From Nitrospirae bacterium CG1_02_44_142 (GTDB lineage: Bacteria; Nitrospirota; Thermodesulfovibrionia; Thermodesulfovibrionales; UBA1546): 12,557 bases of DNA. Positions 1-7,109 of the stretch are shown here, in pieces; positions within the stretch are counted from its first letter, which is position 1; each line of letters begins with the position of its first letter. Under the pieces are notes generated by a model. That model worked only from the letters and a program-made list of their open reading frames with translations, made no database searches and was not told where the DNA came from. The stretch covers positions 1 through 12,557 of the forward strand of contig MNVK01000041.1 in assembly GCA_001871685.1 (NCBI GenBank), read 5' to 3'. The position numbers and the translations under genes were made by a program.

Positions 1-27
1 TCCTAAAAGAATAATCTTTATTTTCAT
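1..27 (-). CDS. 5' end of an unidentified gene (partial, leaves the window)
   Basis: Nine codons read MKIKIILLG from an ATG at 27-25 and continue beyond the left edge. The start is supported by an AAGGAG Shine-Dalgarno sequence six bases upstream and by a promoter-like pair of hexamers further upstream on the same strand. The short basic-hydrophobic N-terminus could begin a P-loop enzyme such as adenylate kinase (which often starts MK-IILLG), or a signal peptide. Nine residues cannot decide. It is probably the first resident gene beyond the restriction-modification island and has its own promoter. Confidence 0.55.
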
Positions 28-52
28 GTTCGGCTCCTTTTCAGTCTTCTCA

Positions 53-83
53 AATATTAATTAACCGCCATCCTTTTAGTCAA
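53..83 (-). promoter_or_regulatory. Predicted sigma70-type promoter for the gene at the left edge
   Basis: On the minus strand TTGACT (83-78) is followed after 17 nt by TTAATA (60-55), or after 19 nt by the better hexamer TAATAT (58-53). A transcript starting near position 46 would carry the AAGGAG site and the ATG at 27. The rest of 84-182 holds a small GCGG-TAG-CCGC inverted repeat (107-117) and a purine-rich tract, with no convincing terminator. Confidence 0.45.
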
Positions 84-182
84 TCCTTCCATGAATATTT
101 CAGATTGCGGTAGCCGCCATGAGGAGGGATGAGGGAGGGTTTTTCATTCTTTTTGTTCATTTATATGTTCGCATTTGTTGTC

Positions 183-770
183 CTACTTAAAAACTTCGCT
201 ATAATCCACCTCAATGCCATTCTTTACCTTTTTGTAATAAATAATCTTTACATTAATGGTCTCCGATAAAGATCGTTTAGTCTTGTAAGTATCTGGTTTT
301 ATCGATACAGGAATATCACCGACATAACCATCAATCCCTTTTGATTCATCTGTATTATCCGACAATCTGTAATCAACGCCCTTGATCTCAGCGGCTTTCT
401 TTAAAACAGCCTCCTGAAATTTAAGTCCAAGAAATGTTTTGACAATTACAAGGTCTTTTGCCCATTCACTTATCATGTTTTCATCTATTTTATTTGCTGC
501 GCTTTTAAGGTTTTCTACCATAGCAAGAATCTTTTTTCTGGCGTTTTTTATTGCATCAGGATGTTTTTGTAGATACCACGGTTCCCACTCATCTATGGTC
601 TTACCTGGAAATTCCTGTATTAATTCGCTCAGTTGACCCACAACCTTTGGTCTTGTGCCTTGTGCATTCTGATTTGCAAGATTGATTATCTGGGTTACAT
701 ATTTTGGAAATGATGGGGATGGTATTTCCAAAGCCGCTCTGATTTGTTCATTTGTAAGTTTTATCTTCAC
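183..770 (-). CDS. MjaI-family type II restriction endonuclease (CTAG-type)
   Basis: This 195-residue protein resembles R.MjaI, a type II enzyme family that cuts DNA at CTAG unless it is methylated. The family-like stretch lies at residues 21-46 (FPKY, then INLANQNAQGTR and PKVVGQ). A plausible PD-(D/E)XK-type nuclease core is seen near the C-terminus: D147 in GIDGY, then S156-I-K158 in PVSIKP, with E120 as a possible upstream acidic ligand. The start is a GTG at 770. An AAAGGA site 11 nt upstream lies inside the last codons of the methyltransferase gene, which ends 2 nt before. The adjacent gene is the matching MjaI-type methyltransferase, so this is the toxic half of a complete system. No membrane segment or signal peptide is seen. 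Family assignment is from recalled sequence; cleavage specificity is inferred. Confidence 0.82.
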   Translation of the reverse strand: MKIKLTNEQIRAALEIPSPSFPKYVTQIINLANQNAQGTRPKVVGQLSELIQEFPGKTIDEWEPWYLQKHPDAIKNARKKILAMVENLKSAANKIDENMISEWAKDLVIVKTFLGLKFQEAVLKKAAEIKGVDYRLSDNTDESKGIDGYVGDIPVSIKPDTYKTKRSLSETINVKIIYYKKVKNGIEVDYSEVFK

Positions 771-772
771 TA

Positions 773-2086
773 TTAAAACGATCCTTTACTCATTTTTTGT
801 AAGGCAACAAATTTATTTCTATACTTGAAGTTCTGAGAAGAATCTGCCTGAACCAATCTATTCTTAATCAGATGAGCATTAATAAATGTTTTGTTCTTCA
901 AATAAAGATAACCCATCAAATTGCCGGCACTGTCATATTTTATGGCATCAAATTTCAGAAATACCTTTTGCCCTTTCAATTTTTCCTTCAAGAACTGAAG
1001 TGCCTTACCATTGATTGCCTTATTCTCTTTAACGCCGATGAGCCTGACTCTCAAATCATTATCCAGAAGCATGATTTCAGGGCTTACGATTTCTTTAACA
1101 GAATAGTAAGTCTCCCTCTGAGAATCTGAGTTATCAATCTTTGAGCCGAACCGCAGTTTTTTGGGGTCAATTTTTTTATCGAACTTAACAGGGTCTTTAA
1201 AAACGTAAGGAAGTTCCAAAATTTCTTTTTTGAAATCTATATTCTTCTTATCTTGCTTTACTACACTCATATCTCCTTTAATTTTTTCCTTAATTGCAGG
1301 TAAGAAATCCTTATTGATTTCGTATCCGACAGAGTTTCTGTTCAGATTCTTAGCAGCGAGACAGGTTGTCCCACTTCCCAAAAACGGGTCAAGCACAGTG
1401 TCGCCGACGAAACTGAACATCTTTATCAGTCTTTTGGGAAGCTCTTCGGGAAACATGGCAAGGTGCTTGTCCTGCCTCTCTCCTGCAAAGTTCCAGTGAC
1501 CTGAAAAATATTTGTTCCATTCTTCTGTGGTCAGTTTAGATTTTTCTTTAGTTTCTCTACTTACCTTTGGAGGCTCGCCCAGCTTTTTGAATATTAAAAT
1601 AAATTCATAGTCAAGCTTGATAATTCCATTCCTTGGATAGGGGAAAGAGCCCATGATTGTCGCGCCGCCGGTTGTGTTGCAAGTCGTAACCTTCTGCCAG
1701 ATGATTGCGCCCATGTAATCAAAACCGATTGTTTCACAGAACTTGATTATTTCTTCTCTGATGGGAATGATTTTATATCTGCCGTAATACACTGACCTTG
1801 CAAATTGGTCGCCTATGTTTACGCACAGGCGACAGCCATTGTGTAGAACTCTATAACATTCATTCCAGACAAGGTTGAGATTGTTGATGTAGTCTTCGTA
1901 AGTATCATTAAACCCTATCTGGCTTCCATTGCCGTAGTCCTTTAACTGCCAATAAGGAGGCGAAGTAACGACGAGATGAACGCTCTCATCCTTAAGCTCG
2001 CCCATGTTTCGGCTGTCGCCGATGATTATGGTAGTTTTAGGTTTTATACTGTTCCCCCTTCCCTTTTTAGAAAGCGCTGCCCTCAT
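773..2086 (-). CDS. DNA amino-methyltransferase (M.MjaI-like, probable N4-cytosine) fused to an SNase-like domain
   Basis: A 437-residue protein. Residues 15-270 form an S-adenosylmethionine-dependent DNA methyltransferase. Catalytic motif IV TSPPYW (41-46) precedes the AdoMet-binding motif I DPFLGSGTT (233-241), the beta-class order, and the TSPPYW form points to N4-cytosine. It presumably protects CTAG from the neighbouring MjaI-type endonuclease. Residues about 340-437 add a domain that reads like a staphylococcal nuclease fold: VRLIG, FLKEKLKGQKV, a D-x-x-G-x-L-x-x-Y-L-Y segment, then FINAHLI. Aligning it by eye, R348 matches nuclease Arg35, but positions 40, 43 and 87 are Lys353, Lys356 and Asn389, so it should not cut DNA. 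It may act as a binding or specificity module. The ATG at 2086 has a GGGAG site 7 nt upstream. The restriction gene follows after 2 nt. Confidence 0.85.
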   Translation of the reverse strand: MRAALSKKGRGNSIKPKTTIIIGDSRNMGELKDESVHLVVTSPPYWQLKDYGNGSQIGFNDTYEDYINNLNLVWNECYRVLHNGCRLCVNIGDQFARSVYYGRYKIIPIREEIIKFCETIGFDYMGAIIWQKVTTCNTTGGATIMGSFPYPRNGIIKLDYEFILIFKKLGEPPKVSRETKEKSKLTTEEWNKYFSGHWNFAGERQDKHLAMFPEELPKRLIKMFSFVGDTVLDPFLGSGTTCLAAKNLNRNSVGYEINKDFLPAIKEKIKGDMSVVKQDKKNIDFKKEILELPYVFKDPVKFDKKIDPKKLRFGSKIDNSDSQRETYYSVKEIVSPEIMLLDNDLRVRLIGVKENKAINGKALQFLKEKLKGQKVFLKFDAIKYDSAGNLMGYLYLKNKTFINAHLIKNRLVQADSSQNFKYRNKFVALQKMSKGSF

Positions 2087-2109
2087 TATGTTGCTCCCAT
2101 ATTAACATC

Positions 2110-2784
2110 TTACAGTCCAATTTTAGAGCAGTAACAGGTTATTACGCAAGCATTACATTTTGGAGAACGTGCAGTGCAGATTTTTCTTCCGTGAGAAATC
2201 ATATTTACATGTAAGGAGAAACGCATTGGAGGAGGGATAAGCTCTTGTAACAAGTCCATATTCTTCGCGGTGCAGTTTTCGCTGTTGTGAGTCTTTGTGT
2301 TCCAGCCGACCCTGTTAGCAATTCTCCAGCAGTGTGTGTCTACCGGAAATACTTGGCGCTCGAGCGAATAGAGCATCACACAGCGAGCCGCTTTTTTCCC
2401 AACCCCCGGAAGAGAAGAAAGAAACTGTTCACATTCTTCATCCGACATTTTCTTTAGAGGCGCAAGCGTTGGTTTCCCAAATTTTTTTATCAGAGTTTTT
2501 ATAATTGCCTTGACAGCCATGGCTTTTTGATTTTGGAGGCCTCCCCAGGCAATTACCTGACTAACCTTTCTTACAGGAGTATCGGCAAGCATTTTATATT
2601 TCGGGAAGGCGCGCTTAAAGGTTCTATAAGCATTGAGATATACCTTCTCGCTTCTCTTTACGCTGCAAAGTATAAAAACAAGTTCGTCCAGAGGATTTTT
2701 TTTATTATAGTGAGAAAAATCTTTATACTCTTTCCTTAGTTTTTGTGTTATTTCAGATATGTGCGGAGCAGGGGGCTTAAACAT
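2110..2784 (-). CDS. Endonuclease III-like HhH-GPD DNA glycosylase with Fe-S cluster motif
   Basis: Numbered from the ATG at 2784 (224 residues), the protein has the helix-hairpin-helix LPGVGKKAA (125-133) with the catalytic lysine at K131, the essential aspartate D149 in VDTH, and a terminal C203-x6-C210-x2-C213-x5-C219 motif with exactly the endonuclease III spacing for a [4Fe-4S] cluster. Such enzymes excise damaged bases and nick the abasic site. The segment matching the LSAQATD loop of E. coli Nth, which carries the intercalating Gln41, reads CSVKRSE here, so substrate choice probably differs. It sits between two restriction-modification units, and glycosylases beside methyltransferases can repair deaminated methylcytosine. 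A TTG at 2793 opens the frame 9 nt earlier, but the GGAAGGAAG site suits the ATG better. General base-excision repair is the alternative role. Confidence 0.85.
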   Translation of the reverse strand: MFKPPAPHISEITQKLRKEYKDFSHYNKKNPLDELVFILCSVKRSEKVYLNAYRTFKRAFPKYKMLADTPVRKVSQVIAWGGLQNQKAMAVKAIIKTLIKKFGKPTLAPLKKMSDEECEQFLSSLPGVGKKAARCVMLYSLERQVFPVDTHCWRIANRVGWNTKTHNSENCTAKNMDLLQELIPPPMRFSLHVNMISHGRKICTARSPKCNACVITCYCSKIGL

Positions 2785-2883
2785 TTTTATCAATCTTCCT
2801 TCCGGAGTTCAACCAACCCGATATTGGGCATACACAAAATGTAAAAACATGCAGTAAAAAGTAGCAAAGAAGGTGAGAGGGGC

Positions 2884-3666
2884 TTAGGCTTGATTATATC
2901 TTGCAAAATACTCGTCAATTTCTGGCCGTAATTCAATACCAACATGTTCAAAAATATCGAGCAACTGTTGATAGGTGCCCTGGCCACCAAGAAAGTCCCA
3001 AAATTCTTCAGCCACTTTTAATTCGTTTCGCAAGTCTAACATCCCTCGCATGGTCCACCGATTGTAAGGTTGCGGGTCATAAGGATTGTAAGGAATTGCA
3101 ATTATAGTCTGAACATTTGCACTTGGGTTATCAGCCAAGGCCGCTGCAACCCATTCTAAAAGTGTTCTCTTAAATTCTTTAAATCCTCCCGCATTAGGCT
3201 TTGCCGTTTTAATATCAAAGAGATAGATAGTCCCATCGTGTGCAATAAGCTTAATATCAACCTTTGTGAGTTTTACTTTCCTCATCTGTCCTTGCTGGCA
3301 AACAGCTCTAAGGGCTTCTATTTCAATTGGCTTATCAGGATTTGAGTTTGCTGTTGCAAGGTTATCCATAATGTTTTGAATGACATTATGTGCTTCAGAA
3401 CTAATTTGTATTCCGGCAACTTGTTGCGATAATGCACTCTGAAAATTTGTGGAGGCCAATGCCTTTGCAACTGGCTCAAAAATGCTTGTGCCAAAATTAG
3501 TATTAAGAGAGTGAATAAATGAAAAAAGTGCCATTCTATCTTTCCCAAGTAGTCTTGTATGAAAAGGCATTGACGCTGGCTCTGGATTGTAGTTTTGAAA
3601 TTTATGCCTCAGGCTATTGCGCAAAACAGTTTCTACATCTTGGCACTGTTGTCTAGACAAGGGCAT
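2884..3666 (-). CDS. TdeIII/MjaII-family type II restriction endonuclease (GGNCC-type)
   Basis: A 260-residue protein whose central block MPFHTRLLGKDRMALFSF (33-50), followed by IHSLNT and FGTSIFEP, is characteristic of the TdeIII restriction enzyme family, whose members cut GGNCC. A PD-(D/E)XK nuclease core is visible: D137 in VDIK, a beta-hairpin, then D151-I-K153 in LFDIKTAKPN. The ATG at 3666 lies inside the end of the AIPR gene (14-nt overlap, different frame), which implies translational coupling; an AAGGA site is 11 nt upstream. The cognate methyltransferase is probably the product of 5400-6983, with the AIPR gene lying between the two. About 90 nt separate this gene from the glycosylase gene; that gap holds a near-palindrome CCCGATATTGGG. 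Specificity is inferred from the family. Confidence 0.85.
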   Translation of the reverse strand: MPLSRQQCQDVETVLRNSLRHKFQNYNPEPASMPFHTRLLGKDRMALFSFIHSLNTNFGTSIFEPVAKALASTNFQSALSQQVAGIQISSEAHNVIQNIMDNLATANSNPDKPIEIEALRAVCQQGQMRKVKLTKVDIKLIAHDGTIYLFDIKTAKPNAGGFKEFKRTLLEWVAAALADNPSANVQTIIAIPYNPYDPQPYNRWTMRGMLDLRNELKVAEEFWDFLGGQGTYQQLLDIFEHVGIELRPEIDEYFARYNQA

Positions 3667-5398
3667 TGTTTTTATATTCCTTAAGGTTTTGAATAAATTC
3701 TTGTGTTATTGGATTTGAATATGCTCCTTTAGCCCTGGTGTAGTCAGATTTTTTTAAGGTATTAATCACTTTGTCTATAGTGTTCTTAAATATTTCTTGC
3801 AGCCTAACAGCGTCTAATAATTTTTTATAAACAAACTCTTTATTTCCATTTTTATTTCTAATGGAATAATTTTTAATATTTTTAATAAAATCCTTTTCAA
3901 AGGGCATGTCTTCGATAAGATACCGAAAGCCCATAAATAAATGATACCTATATTTGTTAAATTCTCTGTAAGAATCTTCGTCTTTTTGTAATTTGTCCCA
4001 TTTTGAGGAAATCAAACCCGCAATGTAATATGGTAAGGGATCATGCTCTTTCTTGAAAAAATCTCCGTTGTAGTTTTTTATTACTTTCCCGATATTGCCT
4101 GCAACAATATGCGGTATATCAAGAAACATAGCCATAAACGATTTCAATTGTTCTTTGATTTCAATTATATTGTTCCTGTTTAATCCAGAGCTTGCATATT
4201 GATTAGTTCTTCGCTCGTAGTAAAGATTATCAATATGTTTTGTCGCTAAATAAAAATCTTCTAATAATTTTTGGAATTCAGTTAAGGCAAATAATTGTTC
4301 TTCTGTAATTCTTGACTGACTATTTGTTGATAAAATAATTGAATCCCTTAAATTGCTATCAGTAGTAATAACAACTTTCAATGGTATTAAAGCGTTATCT
4401 ATCCCTTCTTTATTTCTACATTCATATAAAACATTAGAGGTTTGGCAACCGTTAACAATTTGATAATTCTCAAGAACAAGCGTATTCCCTTTCCCATTAT
4501 TGGTATCAGCAACTACTGTGATTCCATTATTTAGCAAGGAAAACTCGCTAAAATTCCCTATTTCAATAGTCTTTTTTATCCCTTCATTTACAGTGTTTTC
4601 TAATCCCAAAAAATCTCTAAGATTATCATTGAAAAGGCTCTTGATTTTGTCTTGCTCTTCATCCATTATTAATTTTCTGAATTCAGAAAATGGTATGAAG
4701 CCAATAGAAGCTTCTTCGACATTGTTAATGCTGTTTAATATTGTTCTATTTTCAAATTTGAACGTTGCTTTCAGAGGGTTGATAGCTCTTTTATGTTTAT
4801 TTATTAATTTTGATTTATCAACCAATTCAATTTTAGTATCACTAAATAGACCTAAACTTCCTAAAGCCTGTTTTTTTATAGAAAGGGTAGTTAGCAAAGT
4901 TGATTCTCCTTCTTGCCTAACTCCTAACGAAGCATAGAAGCAATGTAATTTGAATTCTTTAACGCTGCCTATTTTGTCTAATAATTTCAAATAAATCTCC
5001 CTGAATGATGCTAACTCATTAATGTTATATGCAGGAGTGTCACTAAAAAAATCAATTACGACATCTAAGAAATTAGCTGCTTCAGAATCACTAAAACTTT
5101 CAGAAGTTTTAGCTTGAAAAAAGTAAACATCAACATTCAGAGTCTGACCATCAAAATCATCAATATCTTCACTATTGAATACGATTTTATCATTTATGCA
5201 GAAAGCTATAGCATCTATACCCTTAGATTTTCCTGTAGACATATTTTCTAACTCATTTTTAGATATTATGCTATTAACTTCATGGCTCAGGATTGAATAT
5301 GTTACAAAATACTCAAATTGATCAGTTTCTTTTATTTTTTCTGAAAAACCTATTTTTTCAATAAAACTTTTCAAATGTGATTTTGTAATACTGTCCAT
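3653..5398 (-). CDS. AIPR-family protein (abortive infection / phage resistance)
   Basis: A 581-residue protein with the hallmarks of the AIPR family: RDFLG (261-265), LLNNGITVVAD (288-298), IVNGCQTSNVL (314-324) and NSQSRITEEQL (359-369). The N-terminal third contains a PD-(D/E)XK-like signature, D62 in GIDAIAF followed by Q95-A-K97 in YFFQAKTSE, suggesting a nuclease of the DQxK type. Family members occur in phage-defence loci, often next to restriction-modification genes; the biochemical activity is not settled. Its ATG follows the methyltransferase stop by one base, with an AAAGGG site overlapping that stop, and its end overlaps the TdeIII-type nuclease gene by 14 nt. It is therefore built into the GGNCC-type unit and not merely nearby. 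It is strikingly A+T-rich compared with its neighbours, which suggests a separate origin. Confidence 0.85.
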   Translation of the reverse strand: MDSITKSHLKSFIEKIGFSEKIKETDQFEYFVTYSILSHEVNSIISKNELENMSTGKSKGIDAIAFCINDKIVFNSEDIDDFDGQTLNVDVYFFQAKTSESFSDSEAANFLDVVIDFFSDTPAYNINELASFREIYLKLLDKIGSVKEFKLHCFYASLGVRQEGESTLLTTLSIKKQALGSLGLFSDTKIELVDKSKLINKHKRAINPLKATFKFENRTILNSINNVEEASIGFIPFSEFRKLIMDEEQDKIKSLFNDNLRDFLGLENTVNEGIKKTIEIGNFSEFSLLNNGITVVADTNNGKGNTLVLENYQIVNGCQTSNVLYECRNKEGIDNALIPLKVVITTDSNLRDSIILSTNSQSRITEEQLFALTEFQKLLEDFYLATKHIDNLYYERRTNQYASSGLNRNNIIEIKEQLKSFMAMFLDIPHIVAGNIGKVIKNYNGDFFKKEHDPLPYYIAGLISSKWDKLQKDEDSYREFNKYRYHLFMGFRYLIEDMPFEKDFIKNIKNYSIRNKNGNKEFVYKKLLDAVRLQEIFKNTIDKVINTLKKSDYTRAKGAYSNPITQEFIQNLKEYKNNALV

Positions 5399-5399
5399 G

Positions 5400-6983
5400 T
5401 TACCCTTTCTTTAAGTGAAAAATAATTTCTGAATAAGCACCCTTATCTTTTTCTGTGCGATTTAAAACTGGGCGCTTGAATTGATTAACGATTTGCATAC
5501 CGGCATTTTCTGCAATGGTCGGATACATATTATATTTGTCATTGGCTACAAGGAAAATGTCATAATCAGCAACTAAAAACTTTTGGGAGTTTTTGAGAAC
5601 GTCTGTTATCCCTTGAATGTAATTTTGTTTTGCTTCTCTGCTTTGTCCTTTATGGAGCGGGCCGATTTCTAAATCATCTTTGCGTCTAAAACCAAAAAGG
5701 TCATAGGCATAAGCATGTTGTTCGTGGTAATCAATTAGCCCAACATATGGTGGACTCGAAAATATTCCTTTGATTTTTTGCTTTTGTGCTAATCCCGCAA
5801 AGGCTGGATTTTTCTTTTCAAGTTCATTGAATATATCAATTGTTCTGCTGTCACCGGTTAAGCATAATTGAAAGGTTTGAGTTCTCAATCTGTCAAATTG
5901 CAAAAGACGTTTTACGGTATCCTTAGTATAGGTTTCCCACCACTTTAGAATGGAGAACAAGGGCTTACAAACCTTGCCGTGTTTTGCGCAGTAATACGTT
6001 GCTGTAATTGGCTCAATCAACGTTGCTAAATCAGCGTGAGTAGTTGCTCTGCAAGAACGCATAGTTCTGCTCAAAATAATACTGATGATTCTTTTGGTGT
6101 CAGCATCTTTTATTTTTTGGATTTCATCAAACACACACTGAATTTCTTCTCTGATGTGTTGGGAATACCACTTGTCCAAAAATGTATTAACCTTATCTTT
6201 CTTTAATTTGATGTTATACGCTTTAACGAGCTTATTGAAGACAGGTAAAAATTCTTTTTCCTTTTCTGCGCCGTATTTCTCCTCGTTAATCTGATTGCGC
6301 TGGACTTTGTATTTGTATTCAGGGACAGGAAAATATTTATTGTTGAATTCATAAAGTGACTGCAAAAGTTTCTCCTCAAATTCAAGCGTATGAGAATTTG
6401 ACAAGAACTCTCTGAGCGCTTTTGTTATTCGGTCTATTTCCATTTGAACCTTTGCAAGGTCGTATTTCACAACTTTGCAATTACTTATCAGCGCATTGAA
6501 GGCAGAAACGTCCATGCCGATGGCATGCATTCCAAGTTCACAGGCTTGCACCATAGCAGTGCCACTACCGGCAAATGGGTCTAAAATTATATCGCCCTTT
6601 TTGAAACATGCTTTTTTCTTGAAATTATCAGTATGGCTGTCAAGGAAATATTCAACAAGTTGTGGGATGAATTTGCCTTTGTAAGGATGAAGTCTGTGAA
6701 CGTGTTTGGTTGTCTCGGCTTCTTTATATTGGTCAAAAGAAAGCGCCCAATTTAAATCTTCTCCGAGTTGCTCTTTCCATAAAACTTCACGGTTGCCATT
6801 GTAAGGCTTATAGTAATTTATTAGCTCTTGCTGTAAAACCTGTGTCATTCCATTGTCGCCAATTTTTTTGACACGACCATACTGGATAAGATAAGAAATA
6901 TTAGATGTTGTTACTGTCTTGCCCATATATTTTGTAGCCCATTCGCTGGCTTCTTTTATAGTCAATAACTTGTCTCTTTCCAT
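5400..6983 (-). CDS. DNA amino-methyltransferase with N-terminal HTH (probable partner of the TdeIII-type enzyme)
   Basis: Numbered from the ATG at 6983 (527 residues). Residues 5-45 (TIKEASEWA, then SNISYLIQYGRVKKIG) look like an excisionase/MerR-type helix-turn-helix. AdoMet motif I DPFAGSGT is at 135-142, preceded by a HRLHPYKGKFIP segment (97-107); catalytic motif IV SSPPYVG is at 409-415. The roughly 265 residues between them must hold the target-recognition region, an alpha-class-like order. SPPY-type enzymes methylate an exocyclic amino group; if the site is GGNCC the product would be N4-methylcytosine. The gene heads the defence transcript and ends one base before the AIPR gene. A GTG at 7016 gives 11 more residues, but the peptide from the ATG looks like a natural N-terminus and has AGGGA 10 nt upstream. 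The HTH could allow autoregulation. Confidence 0.82.
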   Translation of the reverse strand: MERDKLLTIKEASEWATKYMGKTVTTSNISYLIQYGRVKKIGDNGMTQVLQQELINYYKPYNGNREVLWKEQLGEDLNWALSFDQYKEAETTKHVHRLHPYKGKFIPQLVEYFLDSHTDNFKKKACFKKGDIILDPFAGSGTAMVQACELGMHAIGMDVSAFNALISNCKVVKYDLAKVQMEIDRITKALREFLSNSHTLEFEEKLLQSLYEFNNKYFPVPEYKYKVQRNQINEEKYGAEKEKEFLPVFNKLVKAYNIKLKKDKVNTFLDKWYSQHIREEIQCVFDEIQKIKDADTKRIISIILSRTMRSCRATTHADLATLIEPITATYYCAKHGKVCKPLFSILKWWETYTKDTVKRLLQFDRLRTQTFQLCLTGDSRTIDIFNELEKKNPAFAGLAQKQKIKGIFSSPPYVGLIDYHEQHAYAYDLFGFRRKDDLEIGPLHKGQSREAKQNYIQGITDVLKNSQKFLVADYDIFLVANDKYNMYPTIAENAGMQIVNQFKRPVLNRTEKDKGAYSEIIFHLKKG

Positions 6984-7000
6984 TATCCTGAGATCCCTGC

Positions 7001-7096
7001 CTATTCCTCTATCCACGCATAAAAACCCTGCTCGTCTGTAATTCCCAATCTTTCAACCAACCCTTTTCTTATGACATCTCTGACTTTACCAATCAT
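7001..7096 (-). CDS. Possible 31-residue ORF between nrdJ and the defence island
   Basis: An ATG at 7096, with GAGGGG 8 nt upstream, opens 31 codons beginning MIGKVRDVIRKGLVERL and ending in FYAWIEE before a TAG. The composition looks protein-like (amphipathic and charged), and the gene lies 13 nt after the nrdJ stop on the same strand. It would overlap the alternative GTG start of the methyltransferase by 16 nt. I do not recognise it. It could be a genuine small protein, the 5' stub of a gene cut by arrival of the island, or chance. Confidence 0.35.
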   Translation of the reverse strand: MIGKVRDVIRKGLVERLGITDEQGFYAWIEE

Positions 7097-7109
7097 TTCA
7101 ATATCCCCT

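Noticed and set aside
1..27. Naming the left-edge gene adenylate kinase
   Set aside because: Nine residues (MKIKIILLG) fit but do not reach the P-loop, so the name cannot be supported.
107..117. GCGG-TAG-CCGC hairpin as terminator of the defence transcript
   Set aside because: Only 4 bp of stem and no T run on the minus strand after it.
2790..2990. Minus-strand open frame of 66 codons overlapping the TdeIII-type gene end
   Set aside because: It overlaps the C-terminus of a well-supported gene in another frame and shows no ribosome site or similarity.
4500..4937. Plus-strand open frame antisense to the AIPR gene
   Set aside because: Leucine/phenylalanine/serine-rich composition typical of the antisense of an AT-rich gene; no ribosome site or family motif.
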